Part shown: in pieces, positions 34,995 to 44,591 of the stretch | How the letters are laid out: every line of letters starts with the position of its first letter | Position numbering within the stretch: position 1 is the first letter of the stretch | Source: Nocardia sp. BMG51109 | GTDB lineage: Bacteria; Actinomycetota; Actinomycetes; Mycobacteriales; Mycobacteriaceae | Assembly: GCF_000526215.1 (NCBI RefSeq) | Contig: NZ_JAFQ01000004.1 | Span: 7,874,001-7,938,000 of the forward strand | Length of the DNA: 64,000 bases | Reading direction: 5' to 3' | Program-made: the position numbers and the translations under genes | Notes under the pieces: generated by a model | Seen by the model: only the letters and a program-made list of their open reading frames with translations | Database searches by the model: none | Told to the model about the DNA's origin: nothing

Positions 34995-36467
34995 ATGACC
35001 GACAACAGTGGAACCGAGAAGGCCACCCACCCGGACACCGGCACGGCGCAGCCGTCCAGCAACTCCGCCGCGAAGCGGCCCACGCCTGCCGATGCCGCCA
35101 AACCCGGCGCCGCGCAGCGCCGACCCGGTGTCCCGAAACCGGGCGCACCCAAACCTGAATCCCCCAAACCGCACGCGGCCAAACCTGCCCCGGGGCCGGC
35201 GCAGGAACATCCGCATCCGGTGGTGGTTCCGACGGTGAGCGATCCGAGCGCGTGGGGCCGGGTCGACGAGGACGGTACGGCCTGGGTGACCACCGCCGAC
35301 GGCGAGCGCGTCGTCGGCTCCTGGCAGGCCGGCGACGCCGCCGAGGGCCTGGCCCACTTCGGCCGCCGCTTCGACGATCTCGCCACGGAGGTGGCCCTGC
35401 TGGAGGCCCGGCTGGCCGCCGGCACCGACGCCCGCAAGACCAAGACCGCCGCCCTCGCGCTGTCCGAGACGCTGCCGACGGCGGCGGTGATCGGCGATAT
35501 CGACGGCCTCGCCCGGCGCCTGCAGGCGATCGTCGAGCACTCCGACGAGGCCGCCGCGCACGCCAAGGAGGAGAAGGAGCGCACCCGCCACGAGCAGACC
35601 GGGCGCAAGGAGTCGCTGTGCGCGGAGGCCGAGGAGATCGCCGCGAACTCCACCCAGTGGAAGTCCGCCGGCGACAGGCTGCGCGAGATCCTCGACGAGT
35701 GGAAGACCATCCGCGGCGTGGACCGCAAGGTCGACGACGCGCTGTGGCGGCGGTTCTCGAAGGCGCGCGAGTCGTTCAACCGCCGCCGCGGGGCGCACTT
35801 CGCCGAGCTGGACCGGGAGCGGGCGGCGGCGAAGGCGCGCAAGGAGGAGCTGTGCGTACGGGCCGAGGAGCTGTCCGACTCCACCGACTGGGGCGGCACC
35901 GCCGCGGTGTTCCGCGAGCTGCTGACCGAGTGGAAGGCCGCCGGCCGCGCCCCGCGCGAGGCCGACGAACAGCTGTGGCGGCGGTTCAAGAGCGCCCAGG
36001 ACGTGTTCTTCGCCGCCCGCAACGCCGCCGCCTCCGAGCGCGACGCCGAATTCGAGCAGAACGCGGCCGCCAAGGAGGATCTGCTGCGCAGCTACGAGGA
36101 CAAGATCCCGACGCAGCTCGGCGCGGATTCGGCCGCCCTCGACAACGCCCGTGCCGCCCTGCGCGACCTGCAGGAGAGGTGGGACGCCATCGGCAAGGTG
36201 CCGCGCGAGCGCATGCAGGAGCTGGAGAGCAGGCTGCGCGCGGTCGAGCGGCGGGTGCGCGAGGCGGTCGACGCGCAGTGGCGGCGCACCGATCCGGAGG
36301 CGATGGCCCGCGCCGCGCAGTTCCGCGAGCGGGTGGCCCAGTTCGAGGAGCAGGCCGCCAAGGCCCGCGCGGCCGGCCGCACCCGGGACGAGGAAAAGGC
36401 CCTCGCCCAGGCGGAACAGTGGCGAGAATGGGCGGAGGCCGCGGAAGGAGCGGTCAGCCGCCGCTGA
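34995..36467 (+). CDS. DUF349-repeat protein
   Basis: A 490-residue protein corresponding in position to mycobacterial Rv2731. The N-terminal 80 residues are Pro/Lys-rich and disordered ([20 protein letters not shown]). Then follow helical DUF349 repeats, each with a W..R pattern: [20 protein letters not shown] with [12 protein letters not shown], and [20 protein letters not shown] with [17 protein letters not shown], and a third around [20 protein letters not shown]. These form long coiled-coil-like helices. DUF349 proteins are linked to stringent-response or ribosome-associated roles in other bacteria. ATG 34995 has GAGGAG upstream. Confidence 0.92.
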   Translation: MTDNSGTEKATHPDTGTAQPSSNSAAKRPTPADAAKPGAAQRRPGVPKPGAPKPESPKPHAAKPAPGPAQEHPHPVVVPTVSDPSAWGRVDEDGTAWVTTADGERVVGSWQAGDAAEGLAHFGRRFDDLATEVALLEARLAAGTDARKTKTAALALSETLPTAAVIGDIDGLARRLQAIVEHSDEAAAHAKEEKERTRHEQTGRKESLCAEAEEIAANSTQWKSAGDRLREILDEWKTIRGVDRKVDDALWRRFSKARESFNRRRGAHFAELDRERAAAKARKEELCVRAEELSDSTDWGGTAAVFRELLTEWKAAGRAPREADEQLWRRFKSAQDVFFAARNAAASERDAEFEQNAAAKEDLLRSYEDKIPTQLGADSAALDNARAALRDLQERWDAIGKVPRERMQELESRLRAVERRVREAVDAQWRRTDPEAMARAAQFRERVAQFEEQAAKARAAGRTRDEEKALAQAEQWREWAEAAEGAVSRR

Positions 36468-36578
36468 AGAAGGGCGGGCGATGGCCATTCCGCTCGAGGC
36501 GGAGACGTCCCGCACGATCCCGGTGGTAGCGCTGAACGAGGCGGGCTGACCGAGGGGCCCGCCCGCTGAGCCGGTCGA

Positions 36579-37385
36579 TTACGGCTCGTCCTCGCCGAGC
36601 AAGCGGCGGCGGTCGCGTTCCTCCTGTTCGGCGGCGGCGCGGCGGCGTTGTTCCTCGGCCTCCAGGTGCACGGCCGTGCGACTCCACACCACTTTGACCC
36701 AGTGGAAGGTCAGCACGATGATCGCGAGGGTGGCCAGGATCAAGCCGACCCCCGGACCCGCGCCCTGATAGTTGCCGAGGCCCGGGGTCTGGCGATGCCA
36801 GATCGACAGCACGCCGAACACGCTCGCGATCGCCGAACCGGCCACCGCGATCCACGCCAGGACCCAGCGCCGGGTCACCAGCGCCAGCGACGAGAACCCG
36901 ATGCCGAACACCGTGACGAACCATTCGAAGATCCGCGACGGCAGCCCGATGTGCTCGGCCTGCGCGGCGGCGTCGTAGAGCAGCACGTCCAGTCCGCGCG
37001 CGCCGCCGGCATGCGGCAGCACCAGCGACAGCAGCAGCACGAACACCGACCCGGCCACCACCATCGCCCGCGCGCCCGGGTCGATCTCGCCGGCGATCTT
37101 GCGCTCGACGGCCTCGAGATCGCCACGGAACTGCTCGAATTCCTTCGCCTCGGCGGGGTTCATATTCTCCTCGTGCGCCTCGTCTGCGGTATGCCCTTCG
37201 CGGTCTGCGGCGTGCCCTTCGCGCCTACCGGATTCGTCGTCCCGGGTCGCCGGATTGCCCTGTGCCGCTTGATGATCGGCCTGCTCGGCGCCCGCTGCCC
37301 ACTCGCCGGGCCCGGAGCCGTCGTCCCCGCTCGAGCTACCGGACGCGTCCTGCGCGCGCCGCGGATCGTCGCTCTGCTCGGGCAT
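36579..37385 (-). CDS. Multi-TM membrane protein (Rv2732c-like)
   Basis: A 268-residue membrane protein with an acidic disordered N-terminus and four predicted helices (AMVVAGSVFVLLLSLVLPHA, IFEWFVTVFGIGFSSLALVT, WVLAWIAVAGSAIASVFGVL, GVGLILATLAIIVLTFHWVK), ending in a charged tail EEQRRRAAAEQEERDRRR. It occupies the place of Rv2732c between the DUF349 gene and miaB. A strong ribosome-binding site (GAGGAG) precedes a second ATG at 37163 (MNPAEAKEFEQFRG), which would give a 194-residue protein closer to the mycobacterial length. That may be the true start; the longer frame is given because it stays open and hydrophilic. Function unknown. Confidence 0.82.
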   Translation of the reverse strand: MPEQSDDPRRAQDASGSSSGDDGSGPGEWAAGAEQADHQAAQGNPATRDDESGRREGHAADREGHTADEAHEENMNPAEAKEFEQFRGDLEAVERKIAGEIDPGARAMVVAGSVFVLLLSLVLPHAGGARGLDVLLYDAAAQAEHIGLPSRIFEWFVTVFGIGFSSLALVTRRWVLAWIAVAGSAIASVFGVLSIWHRQTPGLGNYQGAGPGVGLILATLAIIVLTFHWVKVVWSRTAVHLEAEEQRRRAAAEQEERDRRRLLGEDEP

Positions 37386-37604
37386 CGGCTCACCACCAGT
37401 TGTCGCTGTTTCCCGCACCGACGGTACTACAGCACGTCGGAGTTCCCGACGACGCCCGGCCGCGACCGTACCGCCCAACCACCACGAAGGGTCCGCCCCG
37501 GCTCCACGCGCCCGTACCGCCCGGACCACCGGACACCGCGATCGCGGCGCCGAAGTCCGACGCCCCCGGGTCCTTACGCGGCAACGTCACTCGTCATCCC
37601 CGCC

Positions 37605-37680
37605 GTCATCCCGGCGTGCTTGTGGCCGGGATCCATCGCCAGGAACTGCGGGATTCCGGCCACAAGCACGCCAGAATGAC
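37605..37680. repeat. Long imperfect inverted repeat (REP-like)
   Basis: Two 30-base arms, 37605-37634 and 37651-37680, are reverse complements with about two mismatches and a 16-base loop. The core is CCGGCGTGCTTGTGGCCGG. It looks like a dispersed palindromic element of the 'GTCATTCCGG' kind and could also terminate transcription from both sides, since it lies downstream of miaB. Confidence 0.65.
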
Positions 37681-37757
37681 AGGGTGGCGTTGCAGTGCAC
37701 GCCGGAATGACGGGGACGGCAGTACGGTGCACACCGGAATGACGGGGTGGCGTTGCG
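37667..37757. repeat. Short tandem repeat, about 31-base unit
   Basis: Three imperfect copies starting at about 37667, 37698 and 37730 of a unit containing GCACGCCGGAATGACGGGG followed by TGGCGTTGC. The first copy overlaps the right arm of the inverted repeat, so the array grew out of that palindrome. No other feature is visible in the 385-base gap 37386-37770. Confidence 0.6.
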
Positions 37758-37770
37758 GTAATCGGAATAG

Positions 37771-39474
37771 TCAGGTGCCGCAACCGGAATCGCATCCCGA
37801 CGCCGCCGCGACCGGCTCCGGGGCGCCGATGCGCGGAATGCCCAGTCCCACGCCGATCGGGGCGGTCTTGGGCATGATGCCGCGCTCGTGGGCGTCGCCG
37901 GCGCGAGTGCGGCGGTGTGTGCGGATCCCGCCGTCGGCGATCAGGTGGTGCGGTGCGGCCTCGGTGATATCGACGGTGACGATGTCGCCGGGGCGGATCG
38001 CGGCGTCGGACGGCGGACGGAAGTGCACCAGCCGGCCGTCCCGGGCCCGGCCGCTCATCCGGGCGGTGGCGGCATTCTTCTTACCCGCGCCCTCGGCCAC
38101 CAGCAGCTCCACCTCGGTTCCGACGAGGTCCCGGTTGGCCTCCAGGGAAATCTGCTCCTGCAGCGCGATCAGCCGGTCGTAGCGCTCCTGCACCACCGCC
38201 TTCGGCACCTGATCGGCCATCGTCGCGGCGGGGGTGCCGGGACGCACCGAGTACTGGAAGGTGAAGGCGCTGGTGAACCGGGCCCGCCGCACCACGTCCA
38301 GGGTCTCCTGGAAGTCCTCCTCGGTCTCCCCCGGGAAGCCGACGATAATGTCGGTGGTGATGGCCGCGTGCGGCATGGCGGTGCGCACCTTGTCGATGAT
38401 GCCGAGGTAGCGCTCCTTGCGGTAGGAGCGGCGCATCGCCTTGAGCACCCGATCGGATCCGGACTGCAACGGCATGTGCAGCTGCGGGCACACGTTCGGC
38501 GTCTCGGCCATCGCCTCGATCACATCGTCGGTGAACTCCGCCGGATGCGGCGAGGTGAACCGCACCCGCTCCAGGCCGTCGACGGATCCGCAGGCGCGCA
38601 ACAGCTTTGCGAAGGCGCCCCGGTCCCGGCCCACAGGCGCGGAGCCTGCGGAGCGCCCGGAAGACACAGGCGCGGAGCCCTCCGAGGACACCGCCGCGGA
38701 GCCCTCCGAAGACACTGCCGGATCGGCGAAATTGACACCGTAGGAGTTCACGTTCTGCCCCAGCAGCGTCACCTCCAGTACGCCCTGGTCGACGAGCGCC
38801 CGCACCTCGGCGAGCACGTCGCCGGGACGGCGGTCGACCTCCTTGCCGCGCAGCGACGGGACGATGCAGAAGGTGCAGGTGTTGTTGCAGCCCACCGAGA
38901 TCGATACCCAGCCGGCATAGGCGGACTCGCGCTTGGCGGGCAGCGTCGAGGGGAACGCCTCCAGCGACTCCAGGATCTCGACCTGCGCCTGCTCGTTGTG
39001 CCGGGCCCGCTCCAGCAGCACCGGCAGCGAGCCGATGTTGTGCGTGCCGAACACCACGTCCACCCACGGCGCCTTGCGCACCACGGTGTCTCGATCCTTC
39101 TGCGCCAGGCAGCCGCCGACGGCGATCTGCATGCCCGGCCGCTCGGCCTTCATCGGGGCCAGATGCCCGAGCGTGCCGTAGAGCTTGTTGTCGGCGTTCT
39201 CGCGTACCGCACAGGTGTTGAACACGACGAGATCGGCGGTCGCCCCCGGCGCGGCCTTCACGTAGCCGGCGTCCTCGAGCAGGCCCGACAGCCGTTCGGA
39301 GTCGTGCACGTTCATCTGGCAGCCGTGCGTGCGGACCTCGTAGGTCCGCCGCTGCTCGGTGCCGGTGAGCGAGCCCTGCTCGGTGCCGACTGGCGAGCCC
39401 TGCTCGGTGCCGGTGAGCGAGCCCTGCTCGGTGCCGACGGCAGAACGCACTCCAACCTGCGTAGACGAATTCAC
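37771..39474 (-). CDS. miaB: tRNA-2-methylthio-N6-dimethylallyladenosine synthase
   Basis: A 567-residue radical-SAM methylthiotransferase that thiomethylates i6A37 of tRNA, acting after MiaA. The N-terminal MTTase domain has its three cluster cysteines: Cys52 ([12 protein letters not shown]), Cys88 ([11 protein letters not shown]) and Cys122 ([12 protein letters not shown]). The radical-SAM cysteines are 196, 200 and 203 in [25 protein letters not shown] domain ends the conserved part. It is longer than usual for three reasons: an N-terminal octapeptide repeat (residues 13-40), a Ser/Gly/Ala insertion at about 255-281 between [11 protein letters not shown] and GAFAKLLRA, and a C-terminal tail after the TRAM domain. 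Start is GTG 39474, uncertain because the repeat precedes the conserved part. Confidence 0.95.
   Translation of the reverse strand: MNSSTQVGVRSAVGTEQGSLTGTEQGSPVGTEQGSLTGTEQRRTYEVRTHGCQMNVHDSERLSGLLEDAGYVKAAPGATADLVVFNTCAVRENADNKLYGTLGHLAPMKAERPGMQIAVGGCLAQKDRDTVVRKAPWVDVVFGTHNIGSLPVLLERARHNEQAQVEILESLEAFPSTLPAKRESAYAGWVSISVGCNNTCTFCIVPSLRGKEVDRRPGDVLAEVRALVDQGVLEVTLLGQNVNSYGVNFADPAVSSEGSAAVSSEGSAPVSSGRSAGSAPVGRDRGAFAKLLRACGSVDGLERVRFTSPHPAEFTDDVIEAMAETPNVCPQLHMPLQSGSDRVLKAMRRSYRKERYLGIIDKVRTAMPHAAITTDIIVGFPGETEEDFQETLDVVRRARFTSAFTFQYSVRPGTPAATMADQVPKAVVQERYDRLIALQEQISLEANRDLVGTEVELLVAEGAGKKNAATARMSGRARDGRLVHFRPPSDAAIRPGDIVTVDITEAAPHHLIADGGIRTHRRTRAGDAHERGIMPKTAPIGVGLGIPRIGAPEPVAAASGCDSGCGT
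38632..38712 (-). repeat. In-frame repeat insertion in miaB
   Basis: About 80 bases of tandem GCGGAGCCCTCCGA-type units encode [20 protein letters not shown] (residues about 254-273), continuing GRSAGSAPV, between the MTTase/radical-SAM strands. The frame is preserved. Confidence 0.7.
39353..39440 (-). repeat. 24-base tandem repeat at miaB 5' end
   Basis: About 3.6 copies of a 24-base unit (TGCTCGGTGCCGGTGAGCGA plus four bases) encode the octapeptide [16 protein letters not shown] in the N-terminus of MiaB. Unit length is a multiple of three, so copy-number change would not shift the frame. Confidence 0.75.
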
Positions 39475-39652
39475 CCGTCCAGGGTATCGGCCCGCCGAAG
39501 CGCGACGTCGAACCGTCCCCGGGGCCCCGCCCGCGGCCGGCCGGAGCGGCGGCGCGGCGGCGCTCACCTGCGACGGAGCAGCAGTGATGCGAATCACCAA
39601 TGTCAAGTGACGGTTAAGCATGCGAGGCGACGGTGCGACGCATGCGCGAATG

Positions 39653-39683
39653 TTGCGCATTTCCAGCATTTTCGCTCTAGGGT
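39653..39683 (+). promoter_or_regulatory. Candidate promoter of gluABCD
   Basis: TTGCGC at 39653-39658 and TAGGGT at 39678-39683, spacer 19. Transcription would begin at about 39690, two bases before the gluA ATG, suggesting a leaderless mRNA; no ribosome-binding site is visible before the ATG. Confidence 0.3.
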
Positions 39684-39691
39684 CTGTGACC

Positions 39692-40492
39692 ATGACCGAC
39701 GCTGCCGACGCAACACCCGGCACTGCCACCGAGCCGACTCCCGCCGAGGCCTCCGCGCCACCGATGATCGCGATGCGCGATGTGGACAAGCACTTCGGCA
39801 GCCTGCACGTGTTGCAGAACATCAATCTCGAGGTGCCCAAGGGACAGGTCGTCATCGTCCTGGGCCCTTCGGGATCCGGGAAATCGACGCTGTGCCGCAC
39901 CATCAACCGCCTGGAGCCGATCGACTCGGGCACCATCGCCGTCGACGGGATCGAACTCCCGGCCGAGGGGCGTGCGCTGGCCAAGCTGCGCGCCGATGTC
40001 GGCATGGTGTTCCAGTCGTTCAACCTGTTCGCGCACAAGACCATTCTCGACAATGTGATGCTGGCGCCGGTCAAGGTCCGCCGCATCGACAAGAAGCAGG
40101 CACACGAGAAGGCGATGCAACTGCTGGAGCGGGTCGGCATCGCCGATCAGGCCGAGAAGTATCCGGCCCAGCTGTCCGGCGGCCAGCAGCAGCGCGTGGC
40201 GATCGCCCGCGCGCTGGCGATGAACCCCAAGGTGATGCTGTTCGACGAGCCCACCTCGGCGCTGGACCCGGAGATGGTCAACGAGGTGCTCGAGGTGATG
40301 GTGTCGCTGGCCAAGGAGGGCATGACCATGCTCGTGGTCACCCACGAGATGGGTTTCGCCCGCCGCGCCGCCGATCGGGTGCTGTTCATGGCCGACGGAC
40401 AGGTCGTCGAGGACAGCACTCCCGACAGCTTCTTCACCGCACCGAAATCGGAGCGGGCCAAGGATTTCCTGGGCAAGATCTTGAGTCACTGA
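39692..40492 (+). CDS. gluA: Glutamate/amino-acid ABC transporter ATPase
   Basis: A 266-residue ABC ATPase. It shows Walker [13 protein letters not shown]-loop VFQSFNLF, signature [11 protein letters not shown], Walker [13 protein letters not shown] and H-loop VVTHEM. Pattern and neighbours match GluA of the corynebacterial glutamate uptake system; polar amino-acid transport is the safe statement. A 25-residue Ala/Thr/Pro-rich extension precedes the domain. It is the first gene of gluABCD, each gene followed closely by the next. In C. glutamicum the same operon also lies near miaB and recX-recA. Confidence 0.93.
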   Translation: MTDAADATPGTATEPTPAEASAPPMIAMRDVDKHFGSLHVLQNINLEVPKGQVVIVLGPSGSGKSTLCRTINRLEPIDSGTIAVDGIELPAEGRALAKLRADVGMVFQSFNLFAHKTILDNVMLAPVKVRRIDKKQAHEKAMQLLERVGIADQAEKYPAQLSGGQQQRVAIARALAMNPKVMLFDEPTSALDPEMVNEVLEVMVSLAKEGMTMLVVTHEMGFARRAADRVLFMADGQVVEDSTPDSFFTAPKSERAKDFLGKILSH

Positions 40493-40522
40493 CCCACCCC
40501 TGCACGAGAGAAAAGGACATCG

Positions 40523-41350
40523 ATGAGGATCACCCGTGCACTCCAACTCGGAATAGGCGCCTTAGCCATCGCCCTGGCGGCGACGGGCTGCGGCGGCGGT
40601 GGCTCCAAGGGCATCGCCGAGAACACCGCTGCGGGCAAACTGACCATCGGCGTGAAGTTCGATCAGCCCGGTCTGAGCCTGCGCGACAAGGACGGCTCGC
40701 TCTCCGGCTTCGACATCGACGTCGCCAAGTACATCGCCGGCAAGCTGGGCGTGACCGAGGACAAGATCACGTTCAAGGAGGCCCCGTCCGCGCAGCGCGA
40801 GACGCTGATCCAGAACGGTCAGGTCGACTTCATCGTCGGCACCTACTCGATCACCGACCAGCGCAAGCAGAAGGTCGATTTCGGCGGGCCGTACTACATC
40901 GCCGGCCAGTCGCTGCTGGTGCGCGCCGACAACAACGAGATCACCGGCCCGGACACCATCAAGGGCAAGAAGGTGTGCTCGGTCAAGGGATCGACGCCGG
41001 CGCAGAACCTGGAGAAGAACTTCCCGGACGTCTCGCTGCAGACCTACGACACCTACTCGCTGTGCGTGGAGGCGCTCAAGGCCGGCTCCATGGACGCCAT
41101 GAGCACCGACGACGTCATCCTCGCCGGATACGCCGCGCAGTCGCCCGGACAGCTGAAGCTGGCGGGTAAGCCGTTCACCACGGAGAAGTACGGCGTCGGC
41201 CTGAAGAAGGGCGACACGGAGTCGCGCGGCAAGATCAACGACGCGATCGAGGCGATGTTCAACGACGGCGCGTGGAAGGCCGCGCTGGAGAAGAACTTCG
41301 CCGGCACCGGCTTCCAGCCGCCCGCCCCGCCGCAGGTCGAGCGGTACTGA
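40523..41350 (+). CDS. gluB: Glutamate-binding lipoprotein
   Basis: A 275-residue periplasmic-type substrate-binding protein anchored by a lipid. A signal peptide ends in LAATGC (Cys23), followed by a glycine-rich tether. The domain has LTIGVKFDQPGLSLRDKDGS, LSGFDIDVAKYIAGKLG, LIQNGQVDFIVGTYSITD and KKVCSVKGSTPAQNLEKNFP, typical of family 3 solute-binding proteins for glutamate and glutamine. AAAGGA precedes ATG 40523. It delivers ligand to GluC/GluD. Confidence 0.93.
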   Translation: MRITRALQLGIGALAIALAATGCGGGGSKGIAENTAAGKLTIGVKFDQPGLSLRDKDGSLSGFDIDVAKYIAGKLGVTEDKITFKEAPSAQRETLIQNGQVDFIVGTYSITDQRKQKVDFGGPYYIAGQSLLVRADNNEITGPDTIKGKKVCSVKGSTPAQNLEKNFPDVSLQTYDTYSLCVEALKAGSMDAMSTDDVILAGYAAQSPGQLKLAGKPFTTEKYGVGLKKGDTESRGKINDAIEAMFNDGAWKAALEKNFAGTGFQPPAPPQVERY

Positions 41351-41453
41351 CCTGCCCTACCCCCGGTCCCGATCGCGGCGCTGCCCCACGGCGGCGCCGC
41401 GGTCGCCCGCACATCGATGATTCACCCATGACACTCGGAGGAGCACGCCTGCC

Positions 41454-42137
41454 GTGTTCGACTTGATCTCCCGGTACCAGGACCAACTGCTCGACGCGTT
41501 CTGGATGACCATCAAGCTGACCCTGCTGTCGGCCGTCGGGGCGCTGATCCTCGGCACGATCGTGGCCGCGATGCGCGTCTCACCGATCCCGGTGGCGCGC
41601 TGGATCGGCACGGCATATGTGACCATCTTCCGCAATACGCCGCTCACCCTCGTTCTCGTGTTCTGCTCGATCGGCCTCTACAACACGATGGGCATCAAGC
41701 TCGCCAGCGAGAGCGGCACGGACTTCCTGGATACCAACAACTTCCGCTTCGCCATCCTCGGATTGAGCGTCTACACGGCGGCTTTCGTCTGTGAGTCGCT
41801 GCGCTCGGGCATCAACACGGTGCCGCTGGGCCAGTCCGAGGCGGGGCGCTCGCTGGGGCTGACGTTCGGGCAGAACCTGCGCCTGGTGGTGCTGCCCCAG
41901 GCGTTCCGGTCGGTGATCGCGCCGCTGGGCAGCGTGCTCATCGCGCTGACCAAGAACTCCACCATCGCCTCGGCGATCGGCGTGGCCGAGGCCGCGTTCC
42001 TGATGGCGGACATGAACAACACCGAGGCCGACATCATCGCGATCGGCGCGATCTTCGCGCTCGGCTTCGTCATCCTGACCCTGCCCACCGGCCTGGTATT
42101 CGGTTGGCTGGCACAGAAACTGGAGGTGAAGCGATGA
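41454..42137 (+). CDS. gluC: Glutamate ABC transporter permease
   Basis: A 227-residue inner-membrane permease of the HisM/GlnP type with about five helices (FWMTIKLTLLSAVGALILGT at the start). The EAA loop contacting the ATPase reads GQSEAGRSLGLTFGQNLRLV. The GTG start at 41454 has GGAGGAG upstream. Its stop overlaps the gluD start (ATGA at 42134-42137). Confidence 0.92.
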   Translation: MFDLISRYQDQLLDAFWMTIKLTLLSAVGALILGTIVAAMRVSPIPVARWIGTAYVTIFRNTPLTLVLVFCSIGLYNTMGIKLASESGTDFLDTNNFRFAILGLSVYTAAFVCESLRSGINTVPLGQSEAGRSLGLTFGQNLRLVVLPQAFRSVIAPLGSVLIALTKNSTIASAIGVAEAAFLMADMNNTEADIIAIGAIFALGFVILTLPTGLVFGWLAQKLEVKR

Positions 42138-43027
42138 GCTCGAGCGCCTCCGTCCTCTACGACGCGCCGGGCCCCCGGGCGCGGGTGCGGCAGGTCGTCT
42201 ATTCCGTCGTGGTGGGCGTCGTGCTGATCGCGGTGGCCTGGCTGGTGGTGTCGGAACTCGCCGACAAGGACCAGCTGACCTCGGAGAAGTGGAAGCCGTT
42301 CGTCGACGGTCAGGTGTGGCAGACCTATATCCTGCCCGGCCTGCGCGGCACCATCGTGGCGGCGCTGCTGTCGATCGTGTTCGCACTGATCGTCGGCATC
42401 GTGTTCGGTCTGCTGCGGCTGTCCGAGCATCGCGTGGTGCGGTTCGTGGCGGGTGTGGTCGTCGAGTTCGCCCGGGCCATCCCGGTGCTGATCCTGATGA
42501 TCTTCCTGTTCGCCGTGATCGCGAAATACGACCTCACCGACTCCAGCCAGTACGCGCTGACGTCGGTGGTGATCGCACTGACGGTCTACAACGGCTCGGT
42601 CATCGCGGAGATCGTGCGGTCCGGTATCCGCTCGCTGCCCAAGGGGCAGACCGAGGCCGCGGTCGCGCTGGGTCTGCGCAAGGGCCAGATGATGCGCATC
42701 ATCCTGCTGCCGCAGGCGATTACGGCGATGCTGCCGGCCATCGTGTCGCAGATGGTGGTGGCGCTGAAGGACACGGCGCTGGGCTACCAGATCACCTACC
42801 AGGAGATCGTCCGCCAGGGCCAGCAGCTCGGTGCCGCGCAACAGAACACGGTGCCGTCGCTGATCGTCATCGCCGTCATCATGATCGCGCTGAACTGGTC
42901 GCTGACGTCCGTGGCCGGCAAGCTGGAGAAGCGCCTGCGCACGCGCAAGAAGGGCCGCGGTGTGGTCCCGGCGGCCGCTGTCCTGACCGATGCGGCACCG
43001 GGGATGGATCTGACCAAGCCCCGATAG
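42134..43027 (+). CDS. gluD: Glutamate ABC transporter permease
   Basis: A 297-residue second permease of the same type, with an N-terminal cytoplasmic stretch and an extra first helix (QVVYSVVVGVVLIAVAWLVV). The EAA loop is GQTEAAVALGLRKGQMMRII. A basic C-terminal tail (KLEKRLRTRKKGRG) follows the last helix. Start ATG 42134 overlaps the gluC stop. It ends the operon; a strong hairpin lies 70 bases downstream. Confidence 0.92.
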   Translation: MSSSASVLYDAPGPRARVRQVVYSVVVGVVLIAVAWLVVSELADKDQLTSEKWKPFVDGQVWQTYILPGLRGTIVAALLSIVFALIVGIVFGLLRLSEHRVVRFVAGVVVEFARAIPVLILMIFLFAVIAKYDLTDSSQYALTSVVIALTVYNGSVIAEIVRSGIRSLPKGQTEAAVALGLRKGQMMRIILLPQAITAMLPAIVSQMVVALKDTALGYQITYQEIVRQGQQLGAAQQNTVPSLIVIAVIMIALNWSLTSVAGKLEKRLRTRKKGRGVVPAAAVLTDAAPGMDLTKPR

Positions 43028-43096
43028 GTCTCGACTCGACCCGAGCACAAATCTCGTCTTCGGGGCGCGTCGGGTGAATTCTGCTGATACGCCGCT

Positions 43097-43132
43097 TCCG
43101 GCCGCCGGGTGACGCCACTCCCGGCGGCCGGA
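43097..43132. terminator. Bidirectional terminator hairpin
   Basis: A perfect 13-base stem, TCCGGCCGCCGGG at 43097-43109 and its complement at 43120-43132, with a 10-base loop, between the convergent gluD and AAA ATPase genes. It would work for both. Confidence 0.75.
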
Positions 43133-43167
43133 GGCGGTGTGCCCAGGCCGGACCTCCGAGCCGAGTC

Positions 43168-44331
43168 CTACAGGTAGCCCCCGGCTCCCCGCGGCTGCCC
43201 TGCCGACACGGCCTGGATGCGCTCCCCGTCGTCGCGAGCCGCGATCAGCTCCGCGAGTGTCATCCCCTCGGGCCCGACCGTCGGGCGAGGCCGGTCGCCG
43301 AGTTCCCTGTCCAGCCATGCCGTCGCCTCTGCCGGAGACAACGGACCCACCTCCAGCTGGGCCAGGCACCGGCCCGGCCGGACCACCGCCGGGTGCAGGC
43401 GGGACAGCCGCTCGTTGGTGGTGATCGCGACCAGTACGTCGCGGCCCTGTCCGAGCATTCCGTCGGTGAGGTTCAGCAGCCGCGAAAGCCCTTGGCCGGT
43501 GGACTCCTTCGCCGATCCGCGGATCAGTTCGTCGCAGTCCTCCAGCACCAGCAGGCGCCAGCGGCGCTCGCTCTCGTCGTGGCTGTCGACGCCGATCGCC
43601 ACCTCCATGAGATAGCCGGGGGTGGCGAACAGCACCTCGGGATCGAGCACGCAGTCGACCTGGCACCAGTCCGACCACTCGCGGGCCAGCGCCCGCAGCG
43701 CGGAGGTCTTGCCGGTGCCCGGCGGGCCGTGCAGCAGCAACAGCCGGCCGCGCACGTCGTCGGGACGCACGGCCGTCAGCTGCCGGATCGCCGCACCGGG
43801 TGCCGCCGAGTAGTTGCCCTCGATCTCCGGCCAGGCGGCCGCAGTGATGGTGCGCACCCGCCGTTGCCCGCCGTGCGATCCGATGTGCCAGAAGCCCATC
43901 TCCACCCGGCTGTCGTCGGATTCGGGCTGTACCGTGGCGTCGGCCGAGCACACCTCGATCACCTCGCGGGCCAGTGCCTCGGTGACGGCGGAGACGTTCA
44001 GCAGGGCACCGCCGCCGCGGCGGCGCAGGACGCGCAAGGTCCAGCCGTCGCCGACGGACAGCGTGGTGCGCGTGCCGTCCTCGTCGCTGGTGCGCAGGAC
44101 CTGCGCGTCGTCGGGGCACAGCGGTGCGTCCGGCTTCACGTTGTCGAGGTCCACCGACACGGCGTGCGGCTGCTCACCGGCGAGGTAGGGCACGAGCCCG
44201 AGCGCGTCGATGATGTCGCGGGCCGTATCGGAGTCATCGATGTTCATGACCCACGAGGGCACTGCGGCCGTGGCGGCCGCGAGCTCCTCGGGGCCGACCA
44301 GCCTGAGGCGATCCTGTGGGTTCGTAGTCAT
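43168..44331 (-). CDS. DUF5925/AAA-type ATPase
   Basis: A 387-residue protein. The N-terminal half (about 1-180) is an actinobacterial domain of unknown function (DUF5925-like; MTTNPQDRLRLVGPEELAAA, VEMGFWHIGSHGGQRRVRTI). The C-terminal half is an AAA module: Walker A LLHGPPGTGKTSALRALARE, Walker B RWRLLVLEDCDELI, sensor 1 DVLVAITTNERLSRLHPAVV and arginine finger RPGRCLAQLEV. By fold it should remodel a protein partner, perhaps through a hexamer. The ATG at 44331 is the first in the conserved frame. No obvious partner gene is adjacent. Confidence 0.85.
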   Translation of the reverse strand: MTTNPQDRLRLVGPEELAAATAAVPSWVMNIDDSDTARDIIDALGLVPYLAGEQPHAVSVDLDNVKPDAPLCPDDAQVLRTSDEDGTRTTLSVGDGWTLRVLRRRGGGALLNVSAVTEALAREVIEVCSADATVQPESDDSRVEMGFWHIGSHGGQRRVRTITAAAWPEIEGNYSAAPGAAIRQLTAVRPDDVRGRLLLLHGPPGTGKTSALRALAREWSDWCQVDCVLDPEVLFATPGYLMEVAIGVDSHDESERRWRLLVLEDCDELIRGSAKESTGQGLSRLLNLTDGMLGQGRDVLVAITTNERLSRLHPAVVRPGRCLAQLEVGPLSPAEATAWLDRELGDRPRPTVGPEGMTLAELIAARDDGERIQAVSAGQPRGAGGYL

Positions 44332-44591
44332 GCGATGATCATCCGGCCGACGCCATCTCGGGTCCAGCGATTTTCCACCAGCGGAACCCGTTGCGCCACT
44401 GCGAGGATCGACCGGCCGATCATCCTCGGCCCGCCATGGAGGCTGGATCGGCTTGCCGGGGAACGGTTTACACGCTCTTGGTGTAGCTGTCGAGGTCGTC
44501 ACCGATGGGTCGTGGCCCGGTCGGCGTCGTCGATTCCGGTGCGGGAGAGGCGGTTCGGAGCCTCGCCCGCGCAATTGTCTCCTCCGCAGAC

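Noticed and set aside
36481..36549. 22-codon frame (MAIPLEAETS...) just after the DUF349 gene
   Set aside because: A fair ribosome-binding site is present, but the peptide is featureless and too short to separate from chance.
37888..41169. Very long plus-strand open frame (about 1,090 codons) across miaB and the glu operon
   Set aside because: It is the antisense frame of miaB and an off-frame of gluA/gluB; composition is Arg/Gly/His-rich and no family features appear. Long shadow frames are expected at this GC content.
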